Source: Clostridiales bacterium (GTDB lineage: Bacteria; Bacillota; Clostridia; Lachnospirales; Lachnospiraceae). Taken from it: 59,378 nucleotides of DNA. Shown here piece by piece: positions 16,783 through 25,996 of the stretch (positions are counted from its first letter, which is position 1; each line of letters begins with the position of its first letter). Location of the stretch: assembly GCA_012735495.1 (NCBI GenBank), contig JAAYHD010000054.1, positions 1-59,378 of the forward strand, read 5' to 3'. Under the pieces are notes generated by a model. That model ran no database searches. It was not told the DNA's origin and saw nothing but the letters and a program-made list of their open reading frames with translations. A program made the translations under genes and the position numbers.

Positions 16783-18237
16783 ATGATGAGATCTTTGTTC
16801 TCTGGTGTTTCCGGCCTTAAGGTTCACCAGACGAAGATGGATGTTATCGGTAACAACATTTCAAACGTTAACACAATCGGATTTAAGGCAAGCACAGTAA
16901 CATTCACCGATGTTTTTTATCAGACAACACAAAGCGCATCGGGACCCAACGCGGCAACCGGCACCACGGGCCGCAATGCCATGCAGATCGGTTTAGGATC
17001 AAACGTGGCAGCAATAACCACATCCATTAACACTACGGGTGCTTCACAAAGAACGGACAACCCGTTTGATGTAATGATTGAAGGCGACGGCTTCTTCATT
17101 GTTAATTATGGCGGAACCAATTATTTCACAAAGGCGGGCTCATTCGGAATAGATGCAAGCGGTACCTTGTGCACGGCTGTTGGAGCATCGGTTATGGGTT
17201 GGCAGGTGGATCCGAACGATCCAACCAAGACCATCGCGGACACAGTATCTCCGCTTAAAATTATGTCCCCCGAGAACATGTACGCGAAGCCTGAAGCAAC
17301 GACCGCAGCATACATATCGGGCAATATTGACAGCAAGGATTCACAGATAGCGCCAAATGGGTCAGGAAAGATGGTTAACCTCAGCTTCTATGACAGCATG
17401 GGATACAGCTACAAGGCTGATATACGCGTTAAGCAGTCGGCCACCGAAGGAACAAATGTCTATACGGTGGAGCTGGTTGATATCAAGGACGAATACGGCA
17501 AATCCATATTTGTAGTTGAAGAGATGGACAGCGCGGGCAACATAACATATGACGCATCAGGAATAACCCGGGTAAACTTCGGTGATGCCCAGTATACCGC
17601 CACCGTAAATACGACAACCGGTGAAGTGACTCTTACCGCGACAGAAGATATCCTGCTGACATTTAACGGTTCCACCGGTTCATTCGTCGGTGTTGGTGAC
17701 AGCAATTCCAACGACAAGAGCATATCCCTTGAAATCATAGCCGACGCCGGCGGTGCAAATCCGTTTAGGCCAATTGATATAGACTTCTCCAGCATTACGA
17801 TGTATTCCAACAGCGGCAAATCAACGCTGGAGGCTAATAAGGGAAGCCTGCAGGGTATCGGAGCAGGAAAGCAGGTCGGAAACCTGACGGGAATCAGCAT
17901 TGACGCTTCCGGCAAGATATACGGCAAATACGACAACGGCGACAGTAAGCTTCTTGGCCAGATAGTGGTTGCAACGTTTTCGAATCCGGCCGGCTTGGAG
18001 GCCATAGGCAACAGCATGTTTGCAGCCACCCAGAACTCCGGTGACTTTGACGGAATCGGCCAGGATCCGACCCAGGGCGGCGGAAGCCTTACAACAGGCG
18101 TTTTGGAGATGTCAAACGTAGACCTGTCGGCACAATTCACCGACATGATAACCACACAGAGAGGCTTCCAGGCTAACTCAAGAATTATTACCACATCGGA
18201 TTCATTGCTTGAGGAACTTATCAATCTCAAGAGATAA
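16783..18237 (+). CDS. flgE: Flagellar hook protein FlgE
   Basis: FlgE is the polymerised hook subunit. The protein of 484 residues has the axial N-terminus (MRSLFSGVSGLKVHQTKMDV, then GNNISNVNTIGFKAS), the hook-specific middle domains, and a C-terminus with DLSAQFTDMITTQRGFQANS. AAGGAGGT gives an unusually strong ribosome binding site. Two adjacent ATGs (16783 and 16786) are possible starts. The gene is flanked on both sides by intergenic hairpins, which fits a need for more of this mRNA segment than of its neighbours. Confidence 0.95.
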   Translation: MMRSLFSGVSGLKVHQTKMDVIGNNISNVNTIGFKASTVTFTDVFYQTTQSASGPNAATGTTGRNAMQIGLGSNVAAITTSINTTGASQRTDNPFDVMIEGDGFFIVNYGGTNYFTKAGSFGIDASGTLCTAVGASVMGWQVDPNDPTKTIADTVSPLKIMSPENMYAKPEATTAAYISGNIDSKDSQIAPNGSGKMVNLSFYDSMGYSYKADIRVKQSATEGTNVYTVELVDIKDEYGKSIFVVEEMDSAGNITYDASGITRVNFGDAQYTATVNTTTGEVTLTATEDILLTFNGSTGSFVGVGDSNSNDKSISLEIIADAGGANPFRPIDIDFSSITMYSNSGKSTLEANKGSLQGIGAGKQVGNLTGISIDASGKIYGKYDNGDSKLLGQIVVATFSNPAGLEAIGNSMFAATQNSGDFDGIGQDPTQGGGSLTTGVLEMSNVDLSAQFTDMITTQRGFQANSRIITTSDSLLEELINLKR

Positions 18238-18308
18238 TACCGGCTCTTAATTCGCTGATTTGTATTGCTAATTGCTGCAGCAGTTAATATACGCGGATGC
18301 GAAGGAAT

Positions 18309-18345
18309 ATACGGCGGGCGGCAGGAATGCTGCCGCCCGTTGTAT
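18309..18345 (+). other. Strong GC-rich hairpin after flgE
   Basis: Arms 18309-18324 and 18330-18345 form a 16-bp stem (14 Watson-Crick pairs and two G-U pairs) with loop GAATG. It contains the perfect 10-bp core CGGGCGGCAG/CTGCCGCCCG. No U-run follows, so full termination is unlikely. Protection of the flgE mRNA 3' end or partial attenuation before flbD/motAB is the likely role (inference). Confidence 0.7.
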
Positions 18346-18369
18346 AAGCCGGTGCAGGGAGGGACCGCA

Positions 18370-18561
18370 ATGATAGAAGTAACAAGGCTTAACGATACAA
18401 AGCTTACGATAAATGCAGATCTCATAGAAAGAGTTGAGGAACTGCCTGATACGGTTATTACAATGACGACAGGATACAAAGTTATTGTAAAAGAAAGTAG
18501 ACAAGAGGTAAGAGATTTAGTAATATTGTACAAAAGGGAAATTTTAAACAGAGAATTGTAG
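18370..18561 (+). CDS. swrD: FlbD/SwrD family flagellar protein
   Basis: The protein has 63 residues, starting MIEVTRLNDTKLTINADLIE, then RVEELPDTVITMTTGYKVIV. This is the FlbD family; the B. subtilis member is SwrD (YlzI), which raises stator power for swarming. The ATG at 18370 has GGGAGGG upstream. An upstream in-frame ATG at 18265 would run through the hairpin and add 35 non-family residues. It lies directly before motA and motB, in keeping with a stator-linked job. Confidence 0.85.
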   Translation: MIEVTRLNDTKLTINADLIERVEELPDTVITMTTGYKVIVKESRQEVRDLVILYKREILNREL

Positions 18562-18564
18562 TTT

Positions 18565-18587
18565 AATATGATGTAGGTTATCATATT
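18565..18587 (+). other. AT-rich hairpin between flbD and motA
   Basis: AATATGAT (18565-18572) pairs with ATCATATT (18580-18587) around the loop GTAGGTT. No U-run follows. It begins 3 nt after the flbD stop. The stem is weak in energy because it is AT-rich. Confidence 0.35.
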
Positions 18588-18665
18588 ATATATAAATACA
18601 TAAGATTATGACGGAATATGGCAACGGATTGCAAAAGCGAAAATATATAATGGAAGGTGACGGTT

Positions 18666-19463
18666 TTGGATATAGCGTCGATTTTGGGATTGATATTGTG
18701 CGCATCTTTGGTTATATTTGGTATTGTATTCGGACAGGATTTTTCGGTTATCAGCAACTTCTTTGATTTTTCTTCCGTCCTGATTACTTTCGGCGGCGCG
18801 CTGTGCTGTGTGATGATCATGTCGCCAAGCCTGAAGGGATATTTCAAATACCTTAAGAGCTTTACATTGATACTTAAGGTCCAGGTTACGAACGAGGAAG
18901 AAACAATCAGGCAGATAATTTCATTGTCCAACATAGCAAGAAAGGAAGGCCTTCTTGCCCTTGAAGAAGCCGCCAATAACATAGATGACGATTTTTTGAA
19001 AAAGGGAGTCCTGTTGATAGTGGACGGTACAGATCCCGAGCTTGTACGAAGCATACTTGAAACCGAATTGAACTGTATCGAGGACAGGCATTCCAATGTC
19101 GTCGGATTCTGGGATTCGCTTGCCGCGATGGGGCCGGCCTGGGGTATGATCGGTACCCTTATCGGTCTTATAAACATGCTCCAGAAGATGGAAGACGCAA
19201 AGGCCATCGGTCCTGCCATGGCGGTTGCCCTGATTACCACCTTCTATGGTTCGGTACTGGCCAACTGGATTTGCATTCCCGTTTCGACCAAGCTTAAGGC
19301 AAAGAACGCCAGTGAAGTAATGGTCAAGGAATTAATGGTTGAAGGGCTGCTTTCCATCCAGGCGGGAGAGAACCCGAGAGTCATTGAAGAAAAACTGAAA
19401 TCCTTCCTGTCACCGGCACGCAGAGAAGCCTTTAATGAAGAAAGTGGTGAAAATGTTGGCTAG
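18666..19463 (+). CDS. motA: Flagellar stator protein MotA
   Basis: MotA and MotB form the proton-driven (or sodium-driven) stator. The protein has about 265 residues with four membrane segments: two near the N-terminus (from DIASILGLILCASLVIFGIV) and two around residues 150-200 (WGMIGTLIGLINMLQ and a segment ending SVLANWICIP). The start is a TTG at 18666 giving MDIASILG, with GGAAGGTG 6 nt upstream. A GTG at 18657 is an alternative but overlaps that site. The gene overlaps motB. Confidence 0.93.
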   Translation: MDIASILGLILCASLVIFGIVFGQDFSVISNFFDFSSVLITFGGALCCVMIMSPSLKGYFKYLKSFTLILKVQVTNEEETIRQIISLSNIARKEGLLALEEAANNIDDDFLKKGVLLIVDGTDPELVRSILETELNCIEDRHSNVVGFWDSLAAMGPAWGMIGTLIGLINMLQKMEDAKAIGPAMAVALITTFYGSVLANWICIPVSTKLKAKNASEVMVKELMVEGLLSIQAGENPRVIEEKLKSFLSPARREAFNEESGENVG

Positions 19464-20325
19464 AAAAAAAAGGGACCAAGGCCCGTCGGGTAGTAATGCG
19501 CCTTGGCTTAATACCTTTGCGGATTTGATGAACCTGCTGCTGTGCTTTTTCGTCATGCTTTTCGCCATGTCCGAAATAGACGCTGAGAAGTTCCAGGAAA
19601 TAGCCATATCGATGTCCAACTCCTTCGGAATATTTGACGGCGGGGCAAGATCCTTTGGTGATGGGCCGTTGATTTCCTCGGGCATGTCCCAGCTCAGCAA
19701 CCTTGACGAGTATACTACCAGCATGGGAAAGCTCTCGGAAAGCGAGAAACAGAAGGACGAGTTGAATAAGCCGGGCGGTGATGAAAAGGACGGCGAAGGG
19801 TCGAAAAACGGGGCAGTTGACGAAGCCTTTGAGGTCATAAAAGAGAAAATGGAAGAGGTATCCGGCGAGATGTACGGATCGCTGAAAGAATATACCGGAG
19901 AATATAATCTCGGCGATTATGTCGAGCTTGGAATAGATCCTGAATACAGATACGTGCAGATCAGCATGAAGGGCTCAATCCTGTTCGAGTCGGGCAAAGC
20001 GGACATACTGCCCGAAGCAAGGCCGATTCTGGGCAAGATTGGGGAAATTCTTAAAAACTTCGACGGATACATAATTGAAATCATAGGGCATACGGACAAT
20101 GTGCCCATGACAAGCCCTACATTCAAGGATAATAACTGGCTGTCGGCGGCAAGAGCACTGAATGCGGCGGAATTCCTTATTAAAAACAGCGGTCTGGATC
20201 CACAAAACCTAAAATATTCCGGCAGGGGAGAATATGAGCCCATTGCCAGCAACGATACCGAAGAGGGAAGAGCCAGAAACAGACGGATTGAAATAAGGAT
20301 ATACAACGAATACAGCGGAAGATAG
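19453..20325 (+). CDS. motB: Flagellar stator protein MotB (OmpA-like)
   Basis: MotB anchors the stator to peptidoglycan and carries the ion-binding Asp. The protein has about 290 residues. A short basic N-terminus is followed by one transmembrane helix holding the essential Asp24 in PWLNTFADLMNLLLCFFVML. A flexible linker, rich in Gly, Lys and Asp, covers about 85-120. The C-terminal OmpA domain has IEIIGHTDNVP and SAARALNAAEFL. I chose the ATG at 19453; an in-frame ATG at 19435 and a TTG at 19456 are possible. It overlaps the end of motA by 11 nt. Confidence 0.93.
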   Translation: MLARKKRDQGPSGSNAPWLNTFADLMNLLLCFFVMLFAMSEIDAEKFQEIAISMSNSFGIFDGGARSFGDGPLISSGMSQLSNLDEYTTSMGKLSESEKQKDELNKPGGDEKDGEGSKNGAVDEAFEVIKEKMEEVSGEMYGSLKEYTGEYNLGDYVELGIDPEYRYVQISMKGSILFESGKADILPEARPILGKIGEILKNFDGYIIEIIGHTDNVPMTSPTFKDNNWLSAARALNAAEFLIKNSGLDPQNLKYSGRGEYEPIASNDTEEGRARNRRIEIRIYNEYSGR

Positions 20326-20378
20326 GATTTTCATTTTTACATATAATTCATTAAAAAACCGAAAAGGGGAGACCTCTG

Positions 20379-20885
20379 ATGAGAAGGAATATTTTAACCA
20401 TCATAATAATGGCGATGTGCCTGATTAACATAGTTCTTTCGTCAATTTTGATCTTTGTAATGGTTCCGACTGCAAATAAAACAATAAAGCTGATTGATAA
20501 GGTGGCCCAAATTATTGATTTGGAGTTGGAGTCTCCTGATAGCTCAATAGAAAACATAGGCGTATCGGACATTGAGACATACCTGATAAACGAGAGACTG
20601 ACATGCCTGCTGGCTAAAAGTGACGAGGAAGATCATTATGCGGTATTCTACCTCTCCCTGTCATTGAACAAGACCCACAGCGATTATGCAAAGCTGCAGC
20701 CGCTTATCGGCAACTATGAGAACAATATAAAGGAAATCGTGTCCGACGAGTTCGGCAAATACACGATTGATGAAGCAAGAGCCAATAAGGACAAGATAAG
20801 GGAGCAGGTGACCATCCGGATCCAGGAGCTTTTCAAGTCGGACTTCATAATCAACGTATCCTTTGGTAATATTTTATATGATTAA
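20379..20885 (+). CDS. fliL: Flagellar basal body-associated protein FliL
   Basis: FliL surrounds the stator and supports its activation. The protein has 168 residues with one N-terminal transmembrane helix (LTIIIMAMCLINIVLSSILI) and an extracytoplasmic stomatin-like domain. The C-terminus keeps the FliL pattern: IREQVTIRIQELFKSDFIIN followed by VSFGNILYD. GGGGAGA precedes the ATG. It is followed by a 119-nt gap, long for this operon. Confidence 0.85.
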   Translation: MRRNILTIIIMAMCLINIVLSSILIFVMVPTANKTIKLIDKVAQIIDLELESPDSSIENIGVSDIETYLINERLTCLLAKSDEEDHYAVFYLSLSLNKTHSDYAKLQPLIGNYENNIKEIVSDEFGKYTIDEARANKDKIREQVTIRIQELFKSDFIINVSFGNILYD

Positions 20886-21004
20886 AAAAATGATGATTTT
20901 ATGATAATTTTGTGATATTATGGCTATAGAAGAAACAAATGACTAGATGTTGTGTTTTAACATCTGTACGATAACAATTATGGTATGGAGATTGCGAGGT
21001 AAGT

Positions 21005-21988
21005 ATGAGCGACGTCTTAAGTCAACATGAAATAGATAACCTGCTTGCTGCGATTAGCAGCGGTGAACTGGATGCCGACGAATTCAAGCATACCACTACC
21101 GAAAAGCAGATAAAGAATTATGATTTCAAACGGCCGTCCAAGTTCTCCAAGGAGCATTTAAGGACGCTCAATATTATATTTGAGCATTACGGCCGGCTGC
21201 TTGCCACCAATCTTCCGGCTTATCTTAGAAAGAATGTCCAGGTGGAGGTAGTCAATGCCGAAGCAGTTACATATTCGGAGTTTACCAACGCATTGTCTAA
21301 TCCGGTTTTGCTGGGCATTATCGATTTCGCCCCGCTGGACGGACAGATTATTATTGAGCTTGCGGACAACCTGGGATATGCCATAATCGACAGGATGCTT
21401 GGCGGCGCGGGATATCCGCTGGAGAAGGTCAGGGATTTTTCCGAAATCGAGATGTCGATAATCGAGCGTATATTCAATATCTGTACAAATCTTCTTCGGG
21501 AGCCCTGGATTAATGTTATTGAGATTGAGCCAAGGCTTATGAGGATTGAGACCAATTCGCAGTTTGCCCAGATTATATCTCCCAGCGAGATGATTTCAAT
21601 AATAACCATGAACATTAAAACAGGCAACGTGGAAGGCATGATGAATATCTGTCTGCCGTATGTGTGCCTGGAGAAGGTTATAGACAAGCTGAATACCAAG
21701 TACTGGTATTCAACAATGAAGCTGAGGGACGAAAAGTCTTACAAGGAACTTATTGAAATAGCCATATCAAAAGCAAAAGTTCCGATTCGCGCCATATTGG
21801 GGAAAAGCACAATATCCGTTAACGACTTCCTTAATATGCAGAAGGGTGATATTATAAAGCTTAATACCAAGGTGGATGACGAACTTGTTGTATATGTCGG
21901 AAACATCAATAAATTTACCGCATTGCCCGGCGCTTCGTCAGGTGTGTACGCGGTCAAGATTTCTTCAATTATACGAGGAGAGGAGTAA
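21005..21988 (+). CDS. fliM: Flagellar motor switch protein FliM
   Basis: FliM is the middle part of the C-ring and receives CheY-P. The protein has 327 residues. The N-terminal CheY-binding peptide is LSQHEIDNLLAAI. A CheC-like middle domain and a C-terminal SpoA domain (FLNMQKGDIIKLNTKVDDEL) follow. The stop codon region AGGAGAGGAGTAA doubles as the ribosome binding site of fliY. The upstream gap holds a 7-bp hairpin (AGATGTT/AACATCT near 20945-20966) but no convincing promoter. Confidence 0.95.
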   Translation: MSDVLSQHEIDNLLAAISSGELDADEFKHTTTEKQIKNYDFKRPSKFSKEHLRTLNIIFEHYGRLLATNLPAYLRKNVQVEVVNAEAVTYSEFTNALSNPVLLGIIDFAPLDGQIIIELADNLGYAIIDRMLGGAGYPLEKVRDFSEIEMSIIERIFNICTNLLREPWINVIEIEPRLMRIETNSQFAQIISPSEMISIITMNIKTGNVEGMMNICLPYVCLEKVIDKLNTKYWYSTMKLRDEKSYKELIEIAISKAKVPIRAILGKSTISVNDFLNMQKGDIIKLNTKVDDELVVYVGNINKFTALPGASSGVYAVKISSIIRGEE

Positions 21989-21994
21989 CGGAAT

Positions 21995-23185
21995 ATGGAT
22001 GGAATGTTGTCCCAGGAAGAAATAAATGCACTGTTGAATGGTCTGAGTGCCGGTGATACGTATTCGGATGATACGGAGTATTTAACAGATGCTGAAAAAG
22101 ACGCCATAGGTGAGATATCCAATATCAGTATGGGAACAGCCGCTACAACTCTGTTTTCCTTGGTAAACCAAAGAGTGACCATAACAACACCGGTTGTAGA
22201 ATATGCCACCTGGAAGGATATCGTGAACAGCTATGACAAACCGTGTGTGTTTATTCAGATATATTATCAGGACGGGTTGGATGGTAACAATATACTGATA
22301 TTAAAGGAGAATGACGTCAAGGTCATTGCCGACCTCATGATGGGCGGTGACGGAACCAATTTGGACGGTGAGCTCACCGAGCTTCATCTGAGCGCCATAA
22401 GCGAGGCGATGAACCAGATGATGGGATCCGCCGCCACATCGATGTCCTCCATGCTTGAAACCAGGGTTGTTATCACTCCTCCTACAGCGACAAAGGTTGA
22501 CATGGACGAGTCTGTCAGCGGCGAAGACATTGCGGATTTCCTCAAAGGGACATTCGTCAAGGTTTCGTTCAAGATGATTATTGGGGACTTGGTTGACAGC
22601 ATACTGATGCAGCTTTATCCGTTCGAATTTGCCAGAAACCTGTACAGGCAGTTTACCGCTGCCAATTCGATTGAGGATGAGGCGACCGCAAGGCCACAGG
22701 CCTCAAAGCCGAAGGAAGAACCCAAAAAGGCGCAACAGGAAACACCTGCACAGCAACAGGCTGCGAATATGCAGCAGCAGGTCCCGCCGCAAGGTATACC
22801 ATATGGTTATTTCCCCGGAATGATGCCAAATGCGATGCCATATATGAACCAACAAATCCCTTACACGCCGCCGGTTCAGGATGTCAATATACAGCCGGCA
22901 CAGTTCGCTCCATTTACACAGGCGGTGCAGCCACAGGTACCTCCTGAAAACATCGACCTGTTGATGGACGTTCCGCTGGAGGTAACGGTCGAATTGGGAA
23001 GGACAAGCAAATCAATCAAAGACATTCTCGACTTTGCGCCCGGAACAATAATCGAACTGAACAGATTGGCCGGTGAACCCATTGATGTCCTCGTAAACGG
23101 CAAATTCGTAGCCAAGGGAGAGGTAGTGGTTATGGAAGAAGCATTTGGGGTCAGGGTTACCGAAATCATTAAGCAAAAACAATAA
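21995..23185 (+). CDS. fliY: Flagellar motor switch phosphatase FliY
   Basis: FliY replaces FliN in many Firmicutes and also dephosphorylates CheY-P. The protein has 396 residues. The N-terminal CheY-binding motif is LSQEEINALLNGL. A CheC-like domain with both phosphatase motifs (EISN near 38-41, and EAMN later) follows. A Gln/Pro/Met-rich linker covers about 225-310, and a C-terminal FliN/SpoA domain (LDFAPGTIIELNRLAGEPID) closes the protein. The linker includes MQQQVPPQGIPYGYFPG and is longer than in B. subtilis. Confidence 0.94.
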   Translation: MDGMLSQEEINALLNGLSAGDTYSDDTEYLTDAEKDAIGEISNISMGTAATTLFSLVNQRVTITTPVVEYATWKDIVNSYDKPCVFIQIYYQDGLDGNNILILKENDVKVIADLMMGGDGTNLDGELTELHLSAISEAMNQMMGSAATSMSSMLETRVVITPPTATKVDMDESVSGEDIADFLKGTFVKVSFKMIIGDLVDSILMQLYPFEFARNLYRQFTAANSIEDEATARPQASKPKEEPKKAQQETPAQQQAANMQQQVPPQGIPYGYFPGMMPNAMPYMNQQIPYTPPVQDVNIQPAQFAPFTQAVQPQVPPENIDLLMDVPLEVTVELGRTSKSIKDILDFAPGTIIELNRLAGEPIDVLVNGKFVAKGEVVVMEEAFGVRVTEIIKQKQ

Positions 23186-23207
23186 TCATAATGATAGGAG
23201 AGTTGAA

Positions 23208-23570
23208 ATGGCAAAGAGTATTTTAATCTGCGATGATGCAGCATTTATGAGAATGATGATAAAAGATATATTGGTCAAGAACGGTTATCATGTCGCAGGT
23301 GAGGCGGAGAACGGGCTTAAAGCCATCGACAAGTATACCGAGATCAGGCCCGATCTGGTCATGATGGATATTACCATGCCTGAAATGGATGGAATCCAGG
23401 CATTAAAGAGAATAAAGCAGATTGATCCTGCGGCAAACGTTATTATGTGCTCGGCTATGGGGCAGCAGGCAATGGTTATTGAGTCAATCCAGTCGGGCGC
23501 AAAGGACTTTATCGTAAAGCCGTTCCAGGCCGACAGGGTTCTGGAAGCCGTAAAGAAAGCAGTGGGTTAA
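23208..23570 (+). CDS. cheY: Chemotaxis response regulator CheY
   Basis: CheY carries the phosphoryl signal from CheA to the motor switch. It is a single receiver domain of 120 residues. The acidic pair is D9/D10, the phospho-acceptor is Asp54 in VMMDITMPEMDG, the switch residue is in VIMCSAMG, and the conserved Lys is in FIVKPFQ. ATG 23208 has AGGAGAG upstream. An earlier in-frame ATG within fliY is not needed. It lies between fliY and fliO, as in Bacillus. Confidence 0.96.
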   Translation: MAKSILICDDAAFMRMMIKDILVKNGYHVAGEAENGLKAIDKYTEIRPDLVMMDITMPEMDGIQALKRIKQIDPAANVIMCSAMGQQAMVIESIQSGAKDFIVKPFQADRVLEAVKKAVG

Positions 23571-23573
23571 TTA

Positions 23574-24020
23574 ATGAAAGCCATGAGTTTTTCAGCTATA
23601 ATACTTGGCTCCAGCCTGGAAGATCTGCCAAAGAAGCTGAACGAGGCAGCCGGTGATGCCGAGCCGGAAAGGTTTTCATCGGCCGACAACCTGCTTCAGC
23701 TTCTCGGTTTATGTTTGATATTGGCTTTAATTTTGGTTGCTGCCTATTACACATCAAGATTTATCGGAAGATACAAAATGGGACAGCTTAAAGACAGCAA
23801 CATTCAGGTAATAGAAGCCTTCAGGATAAGCCCGAACAAGATGCTCCAGATTGTGCGTATAGCCAACAGGTATGTGGTTCTTGGCATCAGCAAGGACCAG
23901 ATTACATATATTACGGAGCTTGACGGGAACGAGGTGGTAACTCATGATGTGCAGGAAAACGGGAAGCTGTCCTTCCGTGAGGTTTTTGAAAAACTGAAAG
24001 GAAAAAACAGTAAAGGTTGA
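23574..24020 (+). CDS. fliO: Flagellar export assembly protein FliO
   Basis: FliO helps assemble the FliP ring of the export gate. The protein has 148 residues. A short N-terminal region is followed by one transmembrane helix (about 41-62, LLQLLGLCLILALILVAAYY) and the conserved cytoplasmic beta domain (IQVIEAFRISPNKMLQIVRI, then ANRYVVLGISKDQI). Starts at 23574 and 23583 are both possible; neither has a strong ribosome binding site, so coupling to cheY is likely. Confidence 0.85.
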   Translation: MKAMSFSAIILGSSLEDLPKKLNEAAGDAEPERFSSADNLLQLLGLCLILALILVAAYYTSRFIGRYKMGQLKDSNIQVIEAFRISPNKMLQIVRIANRYVVLGISKDQITYITELDGNEVVTHDVQENGKLSFREVFEKLKGKNSKG

Positions 24021-24026
24021 TAACTT

Positions 24027-24881
24027 ATGATTGCATCTGAAATAAAACGCTTTGGTATACGGATGGCAATAGCTGTTTTTCTGCTGGCAGCAGGCCTGGC
24101 GTTTTTGGCTGAAGTAAAAAGGGTATCTGCGGCAAATATAACAGATACCGTCACATCTTCCGAATCAACTGATGAGGTTTCAGGTACGACGAATAACATT
24201 AGCGGAAGATTGGGGCCGCTGGAATTTCGGTTAACTACCGATGAGGATGAGGGAAGCCTGGCATCGACACTTCAGATACTGATGATTCTTACGGTAATAA
24301 CGCTGGCTCCTTCAATTTTGATAATGCTGACCTCGTTTACAAGAATTGTAATTGTGCTTCATTTCGTGAGGTCGGCACTGGGCACCCAGTCAACTCCGCC
24401 TAATCAGATTATTATCGGTTTAGCGTTGTTCCTGACTTTTTTTATAATGTCTCCTGTAATAACCGAAATAAACACCAATGCAATCCAACCCCTTTCAAGA
24501 GGTGAGATTACCCAGGAGGAAGCATTCAAGGCAGGTGTTGCTCCTGTAAGGACCTTCATGCTGGAGCAGACAAATGTTAAGGATTTAAGATTATTTATGG
24601 ATATTGCAGGAATTGCAACTGTAGAAACGGTGGATGAAATCCCGATTACTGTTGTAATCCCTTCTTTTATAATCAGTGAACTCAGGCAGGCGTTTATAAT
24701 CGGTTTCTGTATATACATACCGTTTATCATTATAGATATGGTGGTGGCGTCAACCCTTATGTCCATGGGTATGATGATGCTGCCGCCGACAATGATTTCC
24801 ATGCCATTCAAAATATTGCTATTCATCGTAGCGGACGGCTGGAACCTGATTATTGGAGAGCTGGTCAAGACATTCTATTAG
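24027..24881 (+). CDS. fliP: Flagellar type III export gate protein FliP
   Basis: FliP makes the core ring of the export gate. The protein has 284 residues. It carries a cleavable N-terminal signal peptide (IAVFLLAAGLAFLAEVKRVS, cut near AANIT). Four membrane segments follow, with signatures TSFTRIVIVLHFVRSALGTQ, then PPNQIIIGLALFLTF, and MMLPPTMISMPFKI. A segment of about 40 polar residues lies between the signal peptide and the first gate helix. Confidence 0.95.
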   Translation: MIASEIKRFGIRMAIAVFLLAAGLAFLAEVKRVSAANITDTVTSSESTDEVSGTTNNISGRLGPLEFRLTTDEDEGSLASTLQILMILTVITLAPSILIMLTSFTRIVIVLHFVRSALGTQSTPPNQIIIGLALFLTFFIMSPVITEINTNAIQPLSRGEITQEEAFKAGVAPVRTFMLEQTNVKDLRLFMDIAGIATVETVDEIPITVVIPSFIISELRQAFIIGFCIYIPFIIIDMVVASTLMSMGMMMLPPTMISMPFKILLFIVADGWNLIIGELVKTFY

Positions 24882-24915
24882 CTGACACCGACAGCCCTGT
24901 GAAAGGAGAACGCCT

Positions 24916-25191
24916 ATGAACGAGAACCTGGTTGTTGACATTGCCAGAGAAGCCATATATGTAATCATCAAGGTATCCGCGCCGATACTGGTGGTATCCC
25001 TGGTTGTCGGACTCGTCGTAAGCATACTTCAGACGGTGACATCAATACAGGAGCATACGCTTACATTTGTCCCCAAGCTGATTGCAATCCTGATTGTCCT
25101 CATACTGTTCGGCAATTGGATGCTTACGACGTTAAAGGAATTCATGATAAATCTATTCTCAAACTTTAGCTATTATATCAGTGTGCCATGA
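24916..25191 (+). CDS. fliQ: Flagellar type III export gate protein FliQ
   Basis: FliQ wraps the FliP/FliR gate. It is a membrane protein of 91 residues with two hydrophobic helices and the family motif VGLVVSILQTVTSIQEHTLT, then FVPKLIAILI. AAAGGAG is upstream. The stop overlaps the fliR start (ATGA), which indicates translational coupling. Confidence 0.94.
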   Translation: MNENLVVDIAREAIYVIIKVSAPILVVSLVVGLVVSILQTVTSIQEHTLTFVPKLIAILIVLILFGNWMLTTLKEFMINLFSNFSYYISVP

Positions 25192-25961
25192 CGTTCAGGG
25201 TAGAGGATTTTGAAATATTCATATTAATACTTGTGAGAATAAGCGGGTTCATATATACGGCTCCGTTATTTTCATTAAGAAATGTGCCTGTCAGGGTTAA
25301 AGCGGGCCTGTCCTTATTCCTTACGGTTATATTATTCTATACCATACCATTGCCGGATGTTGAATATGCAGGTACTATCGGCTATGCGATCCTGGCGGTC
25401 AAGGAAGCGATAGCAGGAGCCCTTATGGGTCTGTTTTCTAATATAGCTTATCAAATACTGTCATTTGCCGGACAGCTGATGGATATGGAAATCGGCTTTT
25501 CGATGATAAGCCAGCTGGACCCTGTTACAAACATAAGAACCACGATAACCGCGAATTTCTACAGTTACCTTGTCATCCTGCTGATGATAATAACAAATCT
25601 GCACCATTATTTTATAAAGGCTGTGGTTGATTCCTATTATGTCATTGGCATTGGGGAAGCATATTTCCCTCCGGACATGTACCGGATGATGGTGCGCTTC
25701 ATCATAGATTACTTTATTATCGCAATGCGAATAGTCTTACCCATATTTGCAGCCATATTGGTGGTTAACACAATCCTAGGAATTCTGGCCAAGGTAGCTC
25801 CTCAGATGAATATGTTTGTTATCGGTATGCAGCTAAAAGTATTGGTAGGACTTATAATATTTTATCTGATTATCGGCTATACCCCGTCTGTTGCGGATTT
25901 TATCTTCAACAAGATGAAGGAGCTGCTGCTTGAAGTGATAAATGTCATGCAGAGCGGCTAA
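25188..25961 (+). CDS. fliR: Flagellar type III export gate protein FliR
   Basis: FliR completes the FliPQR gate. The protein has 257 residues with about six membrane helices. It shows the family features ILVRISGFIYTAPLFSLRNV near the start and LSFAGQLMDMEIGFSMISQL in the middle. The ATG overlaps the last bases of fliQ. flhB follows after 35 nt. Confidence 0.94.
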   Translation: MTFRVEDFEIFILILVRISGFIYTAPLFSLRNVPVRVKAGLSLFLTVILFYTIPLPDVEYAGTIGYAILAVKEAIAGALMGLFSNIAYQILSFAGQLMDMEIGFSMISQLDPVTNIRTTITANFYSYLVILLMIITNLHHYFIKAVVDSYYVIGIGEAYFPPDMYRMMVRFIIDYFIIAMRIVLPIFAAILVVNTILGILAKVAPQMNMFVIGMQLKVLVGLIIFYLIIGYTPSVADFIFNKMKELLLEVINVMQSG

Positions 25962-25996
25962 ACCATTGAGCATCAAAGCAAAGGATCAGGTGGGAG

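Noticed and set aside
17460-18584. Long minus-strand reading frame (374 codons) opposite flgE and flbD
   Set aside because: It is antisense to flgE, which has clear family motifs. The translation is low-complexity in Ser, Pro, Val and Ile, with no domain and no good start site.
20886-21004. Separate promoter for fliM in the 119-nt gap after fliL
   Set aside because: TATTAT-like boxes exist but no -35 partner has acceptable spacing; only a 7-bp hairpin is clear.
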